A stretch of DNA of 64,000 nt from Cynocephalus volans. Taxonomy: Eukaryota; Chordata; Mammalia; Dermoptera; Cynocephalidae. The notes under the pieces are model-generated. The model searched no databases, was not told the origin of the DNA, and worked only from the letters and a program-made list of their open reading frames with translations. Shown here piece by piece: positions 11,201 through 20,959 of the stretch. The position numbers and the translations under genes are program-made. How positions within the stretch are numbered: position 1 is the stretch's first letter; every line of letters begins with the position of its first letter. The DNA is taken from the NCBI RefSeq assembly GCF_027409185.1, contig NC_084462.1:1488001-1552000 (forward strand), given 5' to 3'.

Positions 11201-13089
11201 CCTGGATGAGCAGGAGCTGGAGGCCCTCTTCACCAAGGAGGTGAGAGTCTTGGAAGCCTTGGGTGTAGGGGATGCCCAGATCAGCCACGTGTTCCCTCAG
11301 GGATCCTAGTGGTCCCCTTAGATACCCCTGGATGGGAGTTCAGGGAAAACTGCAACTCGTAGCAGCCTCTGGGGAAGAGAGAGGCTGCCAGAAGTGGCAG
11401 CACGCCCCAAGTGATGCTGAGAGTTGAAGTCATCTGGTTGCATCTACAAGGAGTGGGGGAGCCTGGGCAGAAGGTTGCCCTGCACCTCTCCATACTTCCT
11501 GCCTCTCGCTTGACCCTGCAGCTGGAGAAGGTGTATGACCCGAAGAACGAGGAGGACGACATGCGGGAGATGGAAGAGGAGCGGCTGCGCATGCGGGAGC
11601 ATGTGATGAAGAATGTGAGGGGGTGGGGGAGTGGGGGGTGGGGGAGGGCTCAGCCCCCAGCTGTGTCACTTCTCCTTCTCCTTATCTGACTCCCAAGGTG
11701 GACACCAACCAGGACCGCCTTGTCACCCTGGAGGAGTTCCTTGCATCCACTCAGAGGAAGGAGTTTGGGGACACTGGGGAGGGCTGGGAGGTGAGGATAT
11801 GGGGGATACTCTCCTGCACATCTCTATTCCCCAGCCCCTACCTTGCTTCCATGGTCTCTGGCTACTTCTCTTTCTCTCTGGGTCTCTGGACACCCACCCT
11901 GGGTCTCAGCTCCCTCTCTCTCTAGGTCTCTGTTCTGCCCTGTCTCTGGGTCTTTACCCCACTCTCTGCCTCGCACTGAGGTCTCTTCCACCCACACACA
12001 TGGCCCAGGCTTCCCAGCCTCCTCTAAACCTCTAATAGCAGAGCCCTCTCCAACACGGTGTATCAAAGCTGGAGTTAGGCCTGCTGATGTCCCCTGTCCC
12101 CTGCAGACAGTGGAGATGCACCCTGCCTACACGGAGGAAGAGCTGAGGCATTTCGAGGAGGAGCTGGCTGCCCGGGAGGCAGAGCTGAATGCCAAGGCCC
12201 AGCGGCTCAGCCAAGAGACAGAGGCTCTAGGACGGTCTCAGGGCCGCCTGGAGGCCCAGAAGAGAGAGCTGCAGCAGGTGACCAGCCTGAGAAGCTGGGC
12301 GCATCTTCTGCATCTCTGGTTGTCCTTGTCCTTGTCCACATGGGTGTCCAGACGCTGGGAAGGCCTATAGCCACTGGGTTGATCGCTGGTAGATCCTCAG
12401 GCAGTAACCACCACCTTGAGTAAGGGCAGATGTCCTCCCATACCTGACAGCTCTGTGTCTGCCATGTTGCATAAGGGCAATGAGGTTATAAGTGGGGGAG
12501 GGAGAAAGGCCAAGAAGAGAGAAGAGTAGACTCAGCCAGGGTTCAGTGAGGCGGGACACAAGCCGTGACAGGGCAGGGAGAACTGGATCCTTAACTAGTA
12601 TTAAGCCCAGCTCTCAATGAGAAAGAGGAAAACTGAGGTTCATAGAAAAAGGACTGGCCCATGACCACCTAACATGTTGCTGTGGAATCTCAGTTGGGGG
12701 ACTGAGACCTGAGCATCTTGGAATGCCGGCATCATACCCGCTTGTCTGTGTGGTCCCACTTCCTGCAGGCCGTTCTGCATATGGAGCAGAGGAAACAGCA
12801 GCAGCAGCAGGGCCACAATGCCCCAGCCTCTGACTCTGAGGGACAGCTCAAGTTCCACCCAGACACAGGTGATGGCCCCTGGGCTCAGGGAGGAGGGGCT
12901 GGGGGCATGGACTCCTAGGTCTGAGGGAGGAGCAGCTGGGATATCTAATGCCATCATTCCCTCATTTCATGTCCAGATGATGCACCTGTCCCAGCTCCAG
13001 CTGGTGACCAGAAGGATGTGGATGCTTCAGTAAGGAAGGTTCCTGAACAGCCCCCTGTGGTGCCCCAGCTGGATTCCCAGCACCTGTGA
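2150..13089 (+). CDS. NUCB1: nucleobindin 1 (calnuc), C-terminal part, nine coding exons
   Basis: Exons 2150-2253, 6982-7167, 7444-7534, 11182-11240, 11522-11614, 11698-11790, 12107-12277, 12769-12868 and 12977-13089 splice in one frame (1010 nt, about 335 residues), from roughly human residue 127 to the stop. The signal peptide and N-terminal third lie left of the window. NUCB1 is a Golgi-lumen and secreted Ca2+-binding protein that also binds G-alpha-i subunits. Visible in order: a basic coiled region ([15 protein letters not shown]), EF-hand loop 1 [12 protein letters not shown], an acidic linker ([12 protein letters not shown]), EF-hand loop 2 [12 protein letters not shown] (Arg at loop position 6 instead of Gly, as in known NUCB1), a leucine-zipper-like segment and a five-Gln run. 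The tail ends in DSQHL, a more rodent-like ending than the human VPQHL as recalled. All introns are GT-AG and in phase. Identification rests on near-continuous match to the remembered protein. Confidence 0.97.
2540..3105 (+). mobile_element. MaLR LTR (MLT1-like)
   Basis: AAAGATGTCCATATTTTAAT, GAGATGGGGAGATTATCCTG and the end GAGGAACTAATATAG follow MLT1. Confidence 0.65.
2982..3074 (-). mobile_element. t-SINE monomer
   Basis: Inserted near the LTR 3' end; imperfect target duplication GCAAxAGGAA on both sides. Confidence 0.85.
3478..3692 (+). mobile_element. MER5A-like hAT (Charlie) DNA transposon
   Basis: TGCATTGTAGGACGTTTAGC, CATCCCTAGCCTCTACCC and TGTCTTCAGACATTGACA with terminal TTTCTCAGCTTGG/CAGCTTGAGAATC inverted ends. 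Confidence 0.75.
3885..4061 (+). mobile_element. t-SINE dimer
   Basis: Perfect 14-bp target duplication AAAACAGAAATTTA (3871-3884, 4062-4075). Confidence 0.95.
4704..4870 (-). mobile_element. t-SINE, GC-rich variant, with TTTA tail
   Basis: Contains GCGGCGGGAGCGTCGCTGCG in place of the usual anticodon arm. Target duplication CTTCTTCCACTTTTA (4689-4703, 4869 on). The tail is a (TTTA)n microsatellite. Confidence 0.9.
4971..5144 (-). mobile_element. t-SINE dimer
   Basis: Two units; flanks TTAATTC/TTAATTCC are similar. Confidence 0.9.
5255..5870 (+). mobile_element. L2 LINE 3' end
   Basis: AGGGCCTTTGCACCTGC, CTCCATGAGGGCAGGGA and a TTCAATAAAGATAT-like terminus. Confidence 0.75.
5905..6492 (-). 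mobile_element. MaLR LTR relic
   Basis: GGGCTGCTGTAACAGAGTAC, CAGTTCTGGAGGCTAG and GATTTTGGGGGGACACTATT. Confidence 0.65.
6292..6415 (-). mobile_element. t-SINE monomer
   Basis: Target duplication CCCTATTTCT (6282-6291, 6416-6425). Confidence 0.9.
6495..6665 (-). mobile_element. MIR
   Basis: CACTTTACAGAGGTGGAAAC, TGAGGCTCAGAGAGG and GGATTTGAACCC. Confidence 0.7.
6982..7167 (+). CDS. NUCB1: NUCB1 coding exon
   Basis: Sixty-two codons, phase 0 at both ends; basic/acidic coiled segment containing [16 protein letters not shown]. Donor GTAAGG at 7168. Confidence 0.96.
7245..7325. repeat. inverted pair of ACTACA-TCCCAG motifs
   Basis: ACTACAACTCCCAG at 7245-7258 and its near-complement CTGGAAGTTGTAGTT at 7311-7325, in a NUCB1 intron. 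Confidence 0.8.
7444..7534 (+). CDS. NUCB1: NUCB1 coding exon
   Basis: Encodes [16 protein letters not shown] through FFLLH; ends with the first base of the Asp codon that opens EF-hand 1. Donor GTAAGG at 7535. Confidence 0.96.
8070..8480 (-). mobile_element. L2 LINE relic
   Basis: Begins CATTCATTCAGCAAATGTTT, the reverse of the L2 terminus; GAACAAAACAAAGTTCC follows. Confidence 0.55.
8540..8637 (-). mobile_element. t-SINE monomer
   Basis: Flanked by CATGTGG copies. Confidence 0.88.
8711..8827 (-). mobile_element. t-SINE monomer
   Basis: TTTTG-rich tail then GGCTGGCCAGTACAGGGATC. Confidence 0.88.
8870..9290. mobile_element. L1M 3'UTR fragment
   Basis: ACATTACATAAAATTTACCA, TGTTGTGCAACCAGTC and GTGTATTTCACTTAGCGTGA are L1M 3'-end phrases. 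Confidence 0.65.
8941..9037 (+). mobile_element. t-SINE monomer
   Basis: Inserted in the L1M fragment; perfect 11-bp duplication GTACAGTTCAG (8930-8940, 9038-9048). Confidence 0.95.
9390..10100 (-). mobile_element. L2 LINE relic
   Basis: Degenerate text such as GGAAGAGCATTCTAG, GGAGGGAAACAGGAAG and TGACATGACTTCC follows L2 in reverse. Divergent. Confidence 0.45.
10115..10330. mobile_element. palindromic hAT-type relic
   Basis: CTGTGCTGTCCAATATGGTG at 10169 mirrored by GTGGCTGCCATATTGGATAG near 10300. Confidence 0.6.
10346..10453 (+). mobile_element. t-SINE monomer
   Basis: AAGTTTAG/AAAGTTAG flanks; AAAACAAAAT tail. Confidence 0.88.
11182..11240 (+). CDS. NUCB1: NUCB1 coding exon, EF-hand 1
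   Basis: Carries the canonical 12-residue loop [12 protein letters not shown] with Asp/Asn/Asp at positions 1, 3, 5 and Glu at 12. Confidence 0.96.
11522..11614 (+). CDS. NUCB1: NUCB1 coding exon, acidic linker
   Basis: Thirty-one codons, [13 protein letters not shown] to MKN; acidic helix between the EF-hands. Confidence 0.96.
11698..11790 (+). CDS. NUCB1: NUCB1 coding exon, EF-hand 2
   Basis: Loop [12 protein letters not shown] followed by [15 protein letters not shown]. The Arg at loop position 6 is a family trait, not damage. Confidence 0.96.
12107..12277 (+). CDS. NUCB1: NUCB1 coding exon, leucine zipper-like
   Basis: Fifty-seven codons; heptad-like leucines in [18 protein letters not shown], ending RELQQ. 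Confidence 0.96.
12769..12868 (+). CDS. NUCB1: NUCB1 coding exon, glutamine run
   Basis: Starts [14 protein letters not shown]; the run is five Gln, shorter than the human run as remembered. Donor GT at 12869. Confidence 0.95.
12977..13089 (+). CDS. NUCB1: NUCB1 last coding exon and stop
   Basis: Encodes [18 protein letters not shown] and ends [13 protein letters not shown] at 13087-13089. Confidence 0.93.
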
Positions 13090-13930
13090 TCCTTCAGGAC
13101 CCCCAGCCCTCCTGGTTCCTACAGAGGCACCTGATAGGAGCTGGATGGAGTGTCACAATCAGCCTTCCATTGGGGCCAGCAACATGTGTGGCCTCCTGGA
13201 AGAGGGAGGACAGGGTGGCATTTCACACATTGCTGCTCAGGCCCGGTGTCTGCCTGTCTCCATTTTCACGGCCTCCAAATCTGTGGTCCTTTCTCTTTGT
13301 CCCCCTTCAAAGGGCCTGCCTTCTCTTGTGTCCAGTGGGGTGCTCACTGGATCAGCTTAACTTAGGGAAGCCCCCTTCCTCCCTCCCTCCCTCCCAAGAG
13401 GGTCTGCTCTGTGCCTGCCTTCCTAGATAGTTTGGTTTCAGCCACCCCAGGTGTGGCCGCTCCACCATCCTGTGTCACTACAGCTTCTGGAATTCTTCCT
13501 GCTGCTCTGGGCCCAGATTCTGTTTGTTTGGGGGGCTTGGAGTGGTCCCTTGAGACCTTCTACCTTTTGTGGGACAAGCGATGCCTCAAAGACAGTGTCC
13601 TCTCCATAGCTGGGTGCTGAGGGGCAAGGGATCTTCAGAATAGCTGGTCAGCTCTGATTCCAGGAGCCTAGACTCCCTGAGCCCCTAGCTTCCAGCCACC
13701 TCATCACCAGCCTCCTGTCTAACTTCTGTCCTCTATCCCCGTCCCCACACAGCCCCAGGACATCCTGGAGCTGATCCCCCATCCCCCTAGGACCAGGCCC
13801 CAGCCCCTTAGCCTCAGGTGGAAGGCTCTGCAGGTCGACTCCACCCCCCTTGCTGGTCTCATTCACACTGCTCCATGTCCTGCTCTGTGCTCCAGTTCCA
13901 TCCAAATAAACTTTCTGGAACAAATACATG
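13090..13930 (+). other. NUCB1: NUCB1 3'UTR with poly(A) signal
   Basis: AATAAA at 13905-13910 with a CA-rich cleavage region about 15-20 nt on. No interspersed repeat is evident in the UTR, in contrast to the flanks. Confidence 0.8.
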
Positions 13931-13979
13931 CCTCCATGTCTGTGTGTATATACTGTACCCTCTGAAAACCCATCTCTAC

Positions 13980-14060
13980 GTCACCTGCCAAAATCCTCAT
14001 CTTTTAAGATTCAGTTTAAACATCACTTCTGAGAGGCTGAGTCCTGGCATGTATCTATCT
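13980..14060 (+). mobile_element. L2 fragment
   Basis: Short match CAGTTTAAACATCACTTCT-like followed by GAGGCTGAGTCCTGGC. The rest of 14060-14600 shows no clear feature. Confidence 0.4.
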
Positions 14061-14606
14061 GCTCCTGAAGAGCCTGCTGCCTTCACATACGATCCCTTCT
14101 GCCACAAGGACAGAAAACCTAACCTGGGATTAAACAAAAAAAAAAGTATTGTCACCCAAAACAAGAAGTCCCAAGGCAGGATGGCTTTAGGGCTGTCAGG
14201 GAACCAGATTCTCCCATCTCCTGGCTATGCTATGGTAGGTATGGGGGCTGTACTCCCCTCATGGTCCCAAGGTGGCTGCAGCTGCTCCAGATGTCACACA
14301 CATCTGCACCGATATCCAGGGAAGGAAGAGGCCACATCCTGTCCTGAGCATTGTCTTAACTGGGAGGAAATCTATCCCGAAAGCCTCCTCCCCCTGCAGC
14401 TCTCCCCTTATGTCTGCTCGTGTCCCCTTGGCCACGAGGCACAGGTGATGGTCCACCAAGGTGGCATCTGCCAGTGGTGATTCATCCTCACTGGGGATGG
14501 GGGCACTTCCCTTGGACCAAATCTGGGTCTGGGAAAAAGGAAGAGGGGAGTATTTGGTTAAGTGAAATTCTGTTTAAATAAGTCTCCTCAGAAATACCAG
14601 ATTATA

Positions 14607-14770
14607 GGGACTGGCCAGTGGCTCACTCGGGAGAGTGCGGTGCTGATAACACCAAGGCCAGGGGTTCAGATCCCTATATAGGGATGGCCGGTTGCTCACT
14701 GGGTGAGCGTGGTGCTGACAACACCAAGTCAAAGGTTAAGATCCCCTTACCGGTCATCTTTAAAAAGAAA
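14607..14770 (+). mobile_element. t-SINE dimer
   Basis: Target duplication GAAATACCAGATTATA (14591-14606) with one mismatch at 14771-14786. Confidence 0.95.
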
Positions 14771-14924
14771 GAAATACCAAATTATATCTTATTTATTATA
14801 TCTTAGCTTTATGCATGTGGGAGAACAAGCAAGAGTCAATCATCTTTTGGCTTAAAGAAAAGAGACAACTATTGATACCTCTTATCAAAGAAGGATGTCA
14901 ACGTAGATATTTCCCTAGGAAATA

Positions 14925-15015
14925 GGAACTATTATTATCCCAGTTTTACAGACAAGGAAACTGAGGCACAGAGTAGTCAAGTAACTTGTTCAAGGTTACA
15001 CAGCTATAGGATTTA
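14925..15015 (-). mobile_element. MIR
   Basis: CCCAGTTTTACAGACAAGGA and AACTGAGGCACAGAG. Confidence 0.65.
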
Positions 15016-15029
15016 CAGGCTTTTTTTTA

Positions 15030-16380
15030 GGAGTCTCTGGAGATTGGGTTCAGGAACAGGTTCAGGACATGGCATACTATGCTTTTCTCTGCACCTTTGA
15101 AGAGAAAAGAACCTTTTCTCCCCCTTATCTGGCTGAGGCAATTTTGAAGAACAGAAGAGGCTACAGATTCAACGCCAAATGCACGGATTTTATTGAGAAT
15201 CAAAGAGAAATAAGTCATGCCTGAGGAGCCCAGAACATTCATTATGGACCAGAAAAGGGCAGAGCAGAAGTTTGATTTTTGTTTTTCTAAATGGGGTACG
15301 GCCACAGTGGTATGCTGGAGCTGGTTCACACCAGCTTGCAAGAGCCCATTGTTAAATTTCAGGAATTTTACAAGCTATTAAATCAGTGGTGTCTTGAAAT
15401 CAACCATGGTGGAAGTATTTACACCATGGAAATTGGCAAAGGCTATAAATCAAAGTCTTTCCCTTCCCTCTCTGCAGAGATCTGGTTTAGCAACACAATA
15501 CTGGGCATGGGGCAACTCTGGTTTAGCATCTACAGGGAGGAAGAAATGTAAAGGGGGCCCTAAATATTACCTAGGAGACTTGTTACCAATACGTATTCCC
15601 AGACCCTGGAATGTCCTGAGAAGCTCCTGGGAATTTACATGTGTGCCAGATTCCCCAGCTGAACCTCAACAACAGTGTCTGTAGCAAACATCGGCCACAA
15701 CCTCTCTCTGCTTCTCTTGGAAAGCTGTGGGAGTTGAGCCTCAGTGACCTCCAGAAAATGGGCATAAAATGGTAGCAGCCCTACGGGATTCTTCGAAGAA
15801 TTTGGTACTAACATATGAATGGCATGGCTCTTGTCCTGAAACGTGAGGTCAGCAAGCAGTAGCTGTCATCACTGTTATTACTTGGACAATAATACAACCA
15901 GTCTCTGGGAACCTGTCCATGACCCACATATCTAAGGAGATCCATTCCAGTGGCCAGGATGTTTTTCACAATTTGCAATGTTTCATTCGTAAGAGTGTCT
16001 ACTTGGTTACTCTCTGTTTCCCCTAATAGATTCCAAGTTCCAAAAAGAGCAGGGAGAGGGAGGACTGTGTCTGCCCAGTTCACTGCCCCATACAGGAGTA
16101 GCCCCCCCCCCCAGACAAGAACAAAGTCACTTCTGTCCTGGAGCAACTCCTACCTCACCTCCTGCCTGACCTTTAATTCTAGTCCTAATCGACAATTATT
16201 TTGATCCTTTACGTTTAATCTGAAAATCATTTCGCTTTTGATCTGCGTGCTCCCTATGCTGTGTACAGGTTTTTAAACAATTCCTTTCTTCTTGGAATGT
16301 CTTGTTCCATAAGGAGTGGATGCTAATACTGTAAAGAGGGTTTAGAATGGGCTGAGATAGGATTTGGGAGTCTCAAGGAA
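15030..16380. other. intergenic stretch without recognised gene
   Basis: Two minus-strand open frames of about 105-112 codons (15027-15341, 15808-16146) lack any domain I recognise. Scattered MIR/L2-like phrases occur (CCTCAGTGACCTCCAGAAAA, CAGTTCACTGCCCCATAC). Confidence 0.4.
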
Positions 16381-16399
16381 GGCATTCCCCAAAACAGGG

Positions 16400-17010
16400 A
16401 TCGCAAGAATTCAAATTCTGCCTTTACCCCATGCCCTGGGTCTCTGTCCCCTTCTGACCTCCAAAACTCTAAGAGAATACATTGGTGTTGATATCTGGAG
16501 CCTTGCTGACACAGGAGAGACTGTCCCTCCCAAGGCTAGCCAACTGCTAGAGATAGTAAACTACCTACCCCTCTTGTTTGTAAACCAGCCAATCCAGATT
16601 CCTCGCCCCCAACCACCTGCTTTACCAGGGGCTCTTACATATTGGACTGCCAATATTCTCCTACCCTGATCACACCAAGGCCAGTGACAGACTATTCAGG
16701 ACAGCCTCTACACCCCAGAGCCCGCGAATCGTTCAAACTAGCCAATCTTCACCTGCTTACCCTGCTTCACGAGTTCATTCCTGCAGAACCACTAAGAAAG
16801 GTCTTGTCCACGGTTTCCTCCCTCTCCCTCCCTCCATCTCCTGACTGATGCTGGTGTTGCCCCCGTGTCCCTGTGTGTGTGGCCTGCCCAGCACCACCCT
16901 AACCAGTCTCCCTCCGGTCCCCCCACCCCCTACCCACCTCCGCCTCTTGCTTAGGAACTGTGAGTAACAAACTATTTTTTCAATAGCAATGGTCTCCTGA
17001 TTTGTTGACT
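16400..17010 (+). mobile_element. possible solo LTR of an endogenous retrovirus
   Basis: TGTAAACCAGCCAATCCAGA, TTTACCAGGGGCTCTTACAT, GGAACTGTGAGTAACAAACT and TCTCCTGATTTGTTGACTTC resemble an ERV1-type LTR. No internal gag/pol/env remnant is present. Confidence 0.45.
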
Positions 17011-17044
17011 TCACTACAGGTGAACGATAATGGAAGCCACATTT

Positions 17045-17640
17045 TAAAACACCCTCTCTGTGGTAGACTGAATAATGGCTTCCCAAAGATTTTCACGTCC
17101 TAACCCGCAGAATCTGTGAATATGTGAGTTCACATGGCAAACAAATCTTGCAGATGTGATCAAGTGAAGGGTCTTGAGATGAGGACATGATCCCGGATTA
17201 CCAGGACAGGCCCAGGATAATCTCAAGGGTCTCTACAAAAGGGAAGCAAAGGGGGCTGGCTGCTTAGCTCAGTTGGTTGGAGGGCAGTATTATAACACCA
17301 AGGTTCAGATCCCGGTCCTGGCCAGCCACCACCACCCCCCAAAAAACAGACGGAGTCCAGGGGATAACAGTAAGCAAAGGTGGTGAGACAACAAAAAGTC
17401 ACAGTGAGGTGGGGCCCTGAGCCACAGAATGCAGGTGTCCTCTAAAGCTGAAGAAAGCAAGGAAACGGTTCTCTCCTAGAGCCTCCAGAAGGAGCCAGCC
17501 CTGCTGAAACCTTGATCTTAGCCCAGTGAGACCCATTTTAAGCATCGGACTTCCAGAATTCTAAGAGAATATATTGGTGTGGTTTTAAGCCGCTGTGCTT
17601 GTGGTCATTTGTGACAGCAGCCAGAGGAAACTAATAGCCT
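17045..17640 (+). mobile_element. MaLR LTR (MLT1-like)
   Basis: TGGTAGACTGAATAATGGCT at the start; TTTTAAGCCGCTGTGC and GAGGAAACTAATAGC at the end. Confidence 0.7.
17251..17347 (+). mobile_element. t-SINE monomer
   Basis: GGCTGGCTGCTTAGCTCAGT with C/A-rich tail. Confidence 0.88.
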
Positions 17641-17649
17641 TGATGCTCC

Positions 17650-18150
17650 CCTCTCTGTGTCTGTGACCCCTACCTCCCTTCTCTGAGTCTTCATTCATCA
17701 GAACACTCTACGCTCTTCCCCACGTGTCTCCTCTCCTTTTTCATGGCCAGAGTCTCCCTCACCCACTGCTCTCTGGCACCCCCGTTCCAACCAAGCTCCC
17801 CTCTGAAGAGCCCAGTCACCTCCTCACTAGCTAAACACAATGCCTTGTGTTCAGGTGTGGCGGGACCTGCCTTCCAGAGGCTTCCAGCACTGGGGGCCTC
17901 TCCTACCTCTTGAACTTGTCTTTCCTCTGGGCTCCCCAACGGCCGGCTCTCCTGGTGTTCAACCCCAAGCCCCAAACCCTCCAGCCTTTCGAAGGTTCCA
18001 AATTGGATTATCACTCTTCTTCTTCTCCACTCCTCCTCCCAGTCTCCCATCTCGGAACGCCCGTAACCCACCCATTACTGAGCCGACCTGGGTCCCGTCT
18101 TTGCCCCTCCATCCTTTTCAGCTCCCAGCCCATTAGTCCCCCAGCCCAGC
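17650..18150. mobile_element. possible L2 internal fragment
   Basis: Pyrimidine-rich, phrases like CTCTCCTGGTGTTCAACCCC suggest L2; weak. Confidence 0.3.
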
Positions 18151-18186
18151 AGCTCACCAGTACAGGGATCAAAACCTGGACCTTGG
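18150..18186 (-). mobile_element. t-SINE fragment
   Basis: CAGTACAGGGATCAAAACCT only; truncated. Confidence 0.6.
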
Positions 18187-18234
18187 CTCTTTTTCATTTT
18201 TAACTCACACATTATAGTTGTACATGTGTATGTG

Positions 18235-18465
18235 CAATGGCCAAAGTCAACACGTAATATGGAATGATCGATCTAGAGGCTGCCCGCCTTCCTCGGCTCA
18301 TGGCTCCTTCCTCCATCTTCAAAGCCAGCAGCACGGCATCTTCAAATCTCTCTCACTCTTTTTCATCATGACATCTCCTTGTCTGATTCTGACCCTCCTG
18401 CCTTCTCATAAAGACTCTTGTAATTACATTGATCCCACCAGGTAATCCAGGATAATTGGGAGAGA
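18235..18465 (-). mobile_element. MaLR LTR fragment
   Basis: CTCCATCTTCAAAGCCAGCA, TCTTGTAATTACATTGATCC and GGTAATCCAGGATAATTGG. Confidence 0.6.
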
Positions 18466-18599
18466 GGAGAAAAGGAAGGAAAGCAGAGAGGAGAGAAGGA
18501 GGAATGAAAGAAGTAAGAAATATGTCAGGCCTGTTTTCTGCATGAGAATTATCTGCACTTCCTACAGGAAGCTCTCTGGGCATCACCTCATCCATCTCT

Positions 18600-18740
18600 C
18601 CATTTATTTATTCATTTGTTCATTCATTTATTCAGTCACTGAGTGCCTATAATGTACCAGGCATTGTTCTGGGGTACAGCAGCAAACAAAACAAAATCCG
18701 GCCCTCATGGGAATTGCATTCTGTTGAAGTAGGAAAAAAA
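18600..18740 (-). mobile_element. L2 3' end
   Basis: ATGTACCAGGCATTGTTCTG and CAGCAAACAAAACAAAATCC after TTCATTCATTTATTC. Confidence 0.65.
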
Positions 18741-19079
18741 AGATAAACAAGTAGATAGACATTAAACATGTTGCTACATATGGGACGTTACAGGCCACCT
18801 TTGCTAGCCCTTCAGGCTGGTTTAGGTGCCTCCCCGAGGCTCCTACAATGCCTGGGTTACCTTCATTATTGGATCCATTTCCCTGGTTTGGCCCTGTGAG
18901 TATCCACTTCTCTCCAGGCTGGAGGCCTCCTTGTGGGCAGGTCCACATCTGCTCACCTCTGGGTCTCCAGCATTGCCGAGCACATGGTCAAGTCCAGAGG
19001 AAAAATGTTTGCTGAATGTATATGTGAGACGTGTCAAGGTGGGCACTGCAACAGGAGCTGCCCCAATTAGATCTTGTCT

Positions 19080-19390
19080 CCACTGCTCCCAGCTGAAAAC
19101 CCTTTAGTGTCCTCTCCAAGCCCAGCATGGTGTCTCCCCTGCCTACTTTCCCAGTCTCATCTTCATCACACTCACCCACTGTCTTTTTTCTTCAGCCATG
19201 TAGGCCTTTTTCAGTTCTTAGAACATACCTAGCTCTTTCCCACCTCAGAGCCTTTGCTCGTGCTGTTCCCCCTGCCACTGTTCCCTACACTCTTGGCCTG
19301 GTTAACTGCTGCTCATCCCTAAGCCTCAGGCCAGACTTCACTTTTCAGTGAAGCTTTCCTGATCTCTCCTAGGTCAAGTCAGGGCATCTG
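19080..19390 (+). mobile_element. L2 fragment
   Basis: CACCTCAGAGCCTTTGCTCG and GTGAAGCTTTCCTGATC. Confidence 0.6.
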
Positions 19391-19612
19391 GTTTGAGGAT
19401 CATAGTTCTCCAGCTCCTCTTTCAAAGCCACAATCACAGTGTGTTGCTAGTTACAAATATAGACAGTCCTCAACTTGCGATGGTTCAACTTAACCATATT
19501 TGACTTTACCACGGTGCGAAAGCAATACACATTCGGTAGAAACCGTACCTCGAGTGCCCATACAACCATTCTGTTTTTCATTTTCAGTACAGTCTTTAAT
19601 AAATTACATGAG

Positions 19613-19680
19613 AAGCTGGCCAGTTAGCTCAGTTGGTTAGAGTGCAGCCGTATAACACCAAGGTCATGGGTTCAAAAAAA
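19613..19680 (+). mobile_element. t-SINE monomer, 3'-truncated
   Basis: Runs from GCTGGCCAGTTAGCTCAG to the B box GGGTTCA, then straight into A8. Confidence 0.85.
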
Positions 19681-19858
19681 ATGATATGAGGTATCAACAC
19701 TTTTTTATAAAATAGGCTTGGTGTTAGATGATTTTGCCCAACTGTAGGTTAATGTAAGTGTTCTGGCACAATGAAAGTAGGCTAGGCTAAGCTATGATGT
19801 TTGGCAGGTTAGGTGTATTAAATGCATTTTTCACTTATAATATTTTCAATTTATAATG

Positions 19859-20270
19859 GTATATTAGTCCGTTTTGTGTTGCTGTAACAGAAATACCTGA
19901 GACTGGGTAATTTATAAGGAAAAGAGTTTTATTTGGCTTACAATTCTGGGACAGCTGCGTCTAGTATGGGCCTCAGGCTGCTTCTACTCATGGCAGAAAG
20001 TGGCAGGCAGCCAGCAGGTACAAGCAGATCACATGGTGAGAGGGGAAGCAAGAGAGAGCGGAAGCAAGAGAGAAGGTGCCAGGATCTTATAAACAACCAG
20101 CTCTCGTGGGAACTAATAGAGCGGGAACTCACTCATTACTCCTCCCACCTAGGGAGAGCATTAATCCATTCATGAGGGATCCACCCCCATGACTCAATCA
20201 GTTTCCAGCACTGCCACATCAGGGATCAAATTTCCTCATGAGTTTTGGCGGGGACAACACATCCAAACTC
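19859..20270 (-). mobile_element. MaLR LTR (MST/THE1-like)
   Basis: TATTAGTCCGTTTTGTGTTG start and ACACATCCAAACTCCATCA end, flanked by 5-bp AATGG duplications in the Tigger element. Confidence 0.75.
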
Positions 20271-20329
20271 CATCAAATGGGTTTATCAGGACATAGGCCC
20301 ATAGTAAGTTGAAGAACATCCGTATTCCC

Positions 20330-20690
20330 ACTCTCTCTCCTTTCAGGCACATGATAGGATTATACCTACCCAATCTCATGAACTTGGACTTTATCATGTG
20401 ACTTGCTTTGTCCCATGAAATGTGAGCTTAAGTGTTTCTTGGAGACCAAAGCTTTCAGAGCCAGTGCACATTGGCCACAGTCCCTTCCCCTGACCAGATT
20501 AGGAAAGCACATGGCAGCCTGGGTACCTGAGTGACTTTACTAAGAGAGTCCCCTGCCAATATTCACTGGGCAGGTAGCCTTCAATGAGAAATGAACCTTA
20601 GTTGTGTTAAGCCATGAAATTTTGGGGGCTGTTTGTTACTCCAATATTACCCAGCCTAATTTGACACAATTTCTAATTAAATAATTATTT
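20330..20690 (+). mobile_element. MaLR LTR-like relic
   Basis: TTATCATGTGACTTGCTTTG, TGTGTTAAGCCATGAAATTT and TACTCCAATATTACCCAGCC. Confidence 0.5.
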
Positions 20691-20950
20691 ATATAACTGT
20701 TTAATTTGCACCAATCAACCCACTGGATTTATAGCTGCGTTAAGACAGAGAAGTGTCTGTTTTCTTTCTTTTCCTTTTCTATTTTTCTTTGGCTGCTGGC
20801 TGGTACAGGGATCACCCTGGACCTTGGTGTCATCAGCACCACACTCTAACCAATTGAGCTAACCAGCCAGACCTCTGTCTTGTATCTGATGTGTCCCCAG
20901 GACCTGGCACAGATTTGGTGCTCAATAAATATTAGTGTTCCCTGGAGAGA
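20690..20950 (+). mobile_element. L2 end split by SINE
   Basis: Right part GACCTGGCACAGATTTGG and TGCTCAATAAATATTAG. Confidence 0.55.
20784..20872 (-). mobile_element. t-SINE monomer
   Basis: GGCTGCTGGCTGGTACAGGG to AACCAGCCAG. Confidence 0.88.
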
Positions 20951-20959
20951 ACTGTCTAT

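Larger units (their letters stand above)
19455..20325. mobile_element. MER2-like Tigger DNA transposon interrupted by LTR and SINE
   Basis: ACAGTCCTCAACTTGCGATG at the left and GTTTATCAGGACATAGGCCC...GAAGAACATCCGTA at the right are the two ends; the CATACAACCATTCTGTTTTT and GATGATTTTGCCCAACTG core is present. Confidence 0.7.

Noticed and set aside
15027-15341. 104-codon minus-strand open frame
   Set aside because: No recognisable domain or homologue; probably chance.
15808-16146. 113-codon minus-strand open frame
   Set aside because: No family resemblance, no splice context, and L2/MIR-like phrases overlap it.
16400-17010. intact endogenous retrovirus
   Set aside because: Only LTR-like sequence is present; no gag, pol or env remnants flank it.
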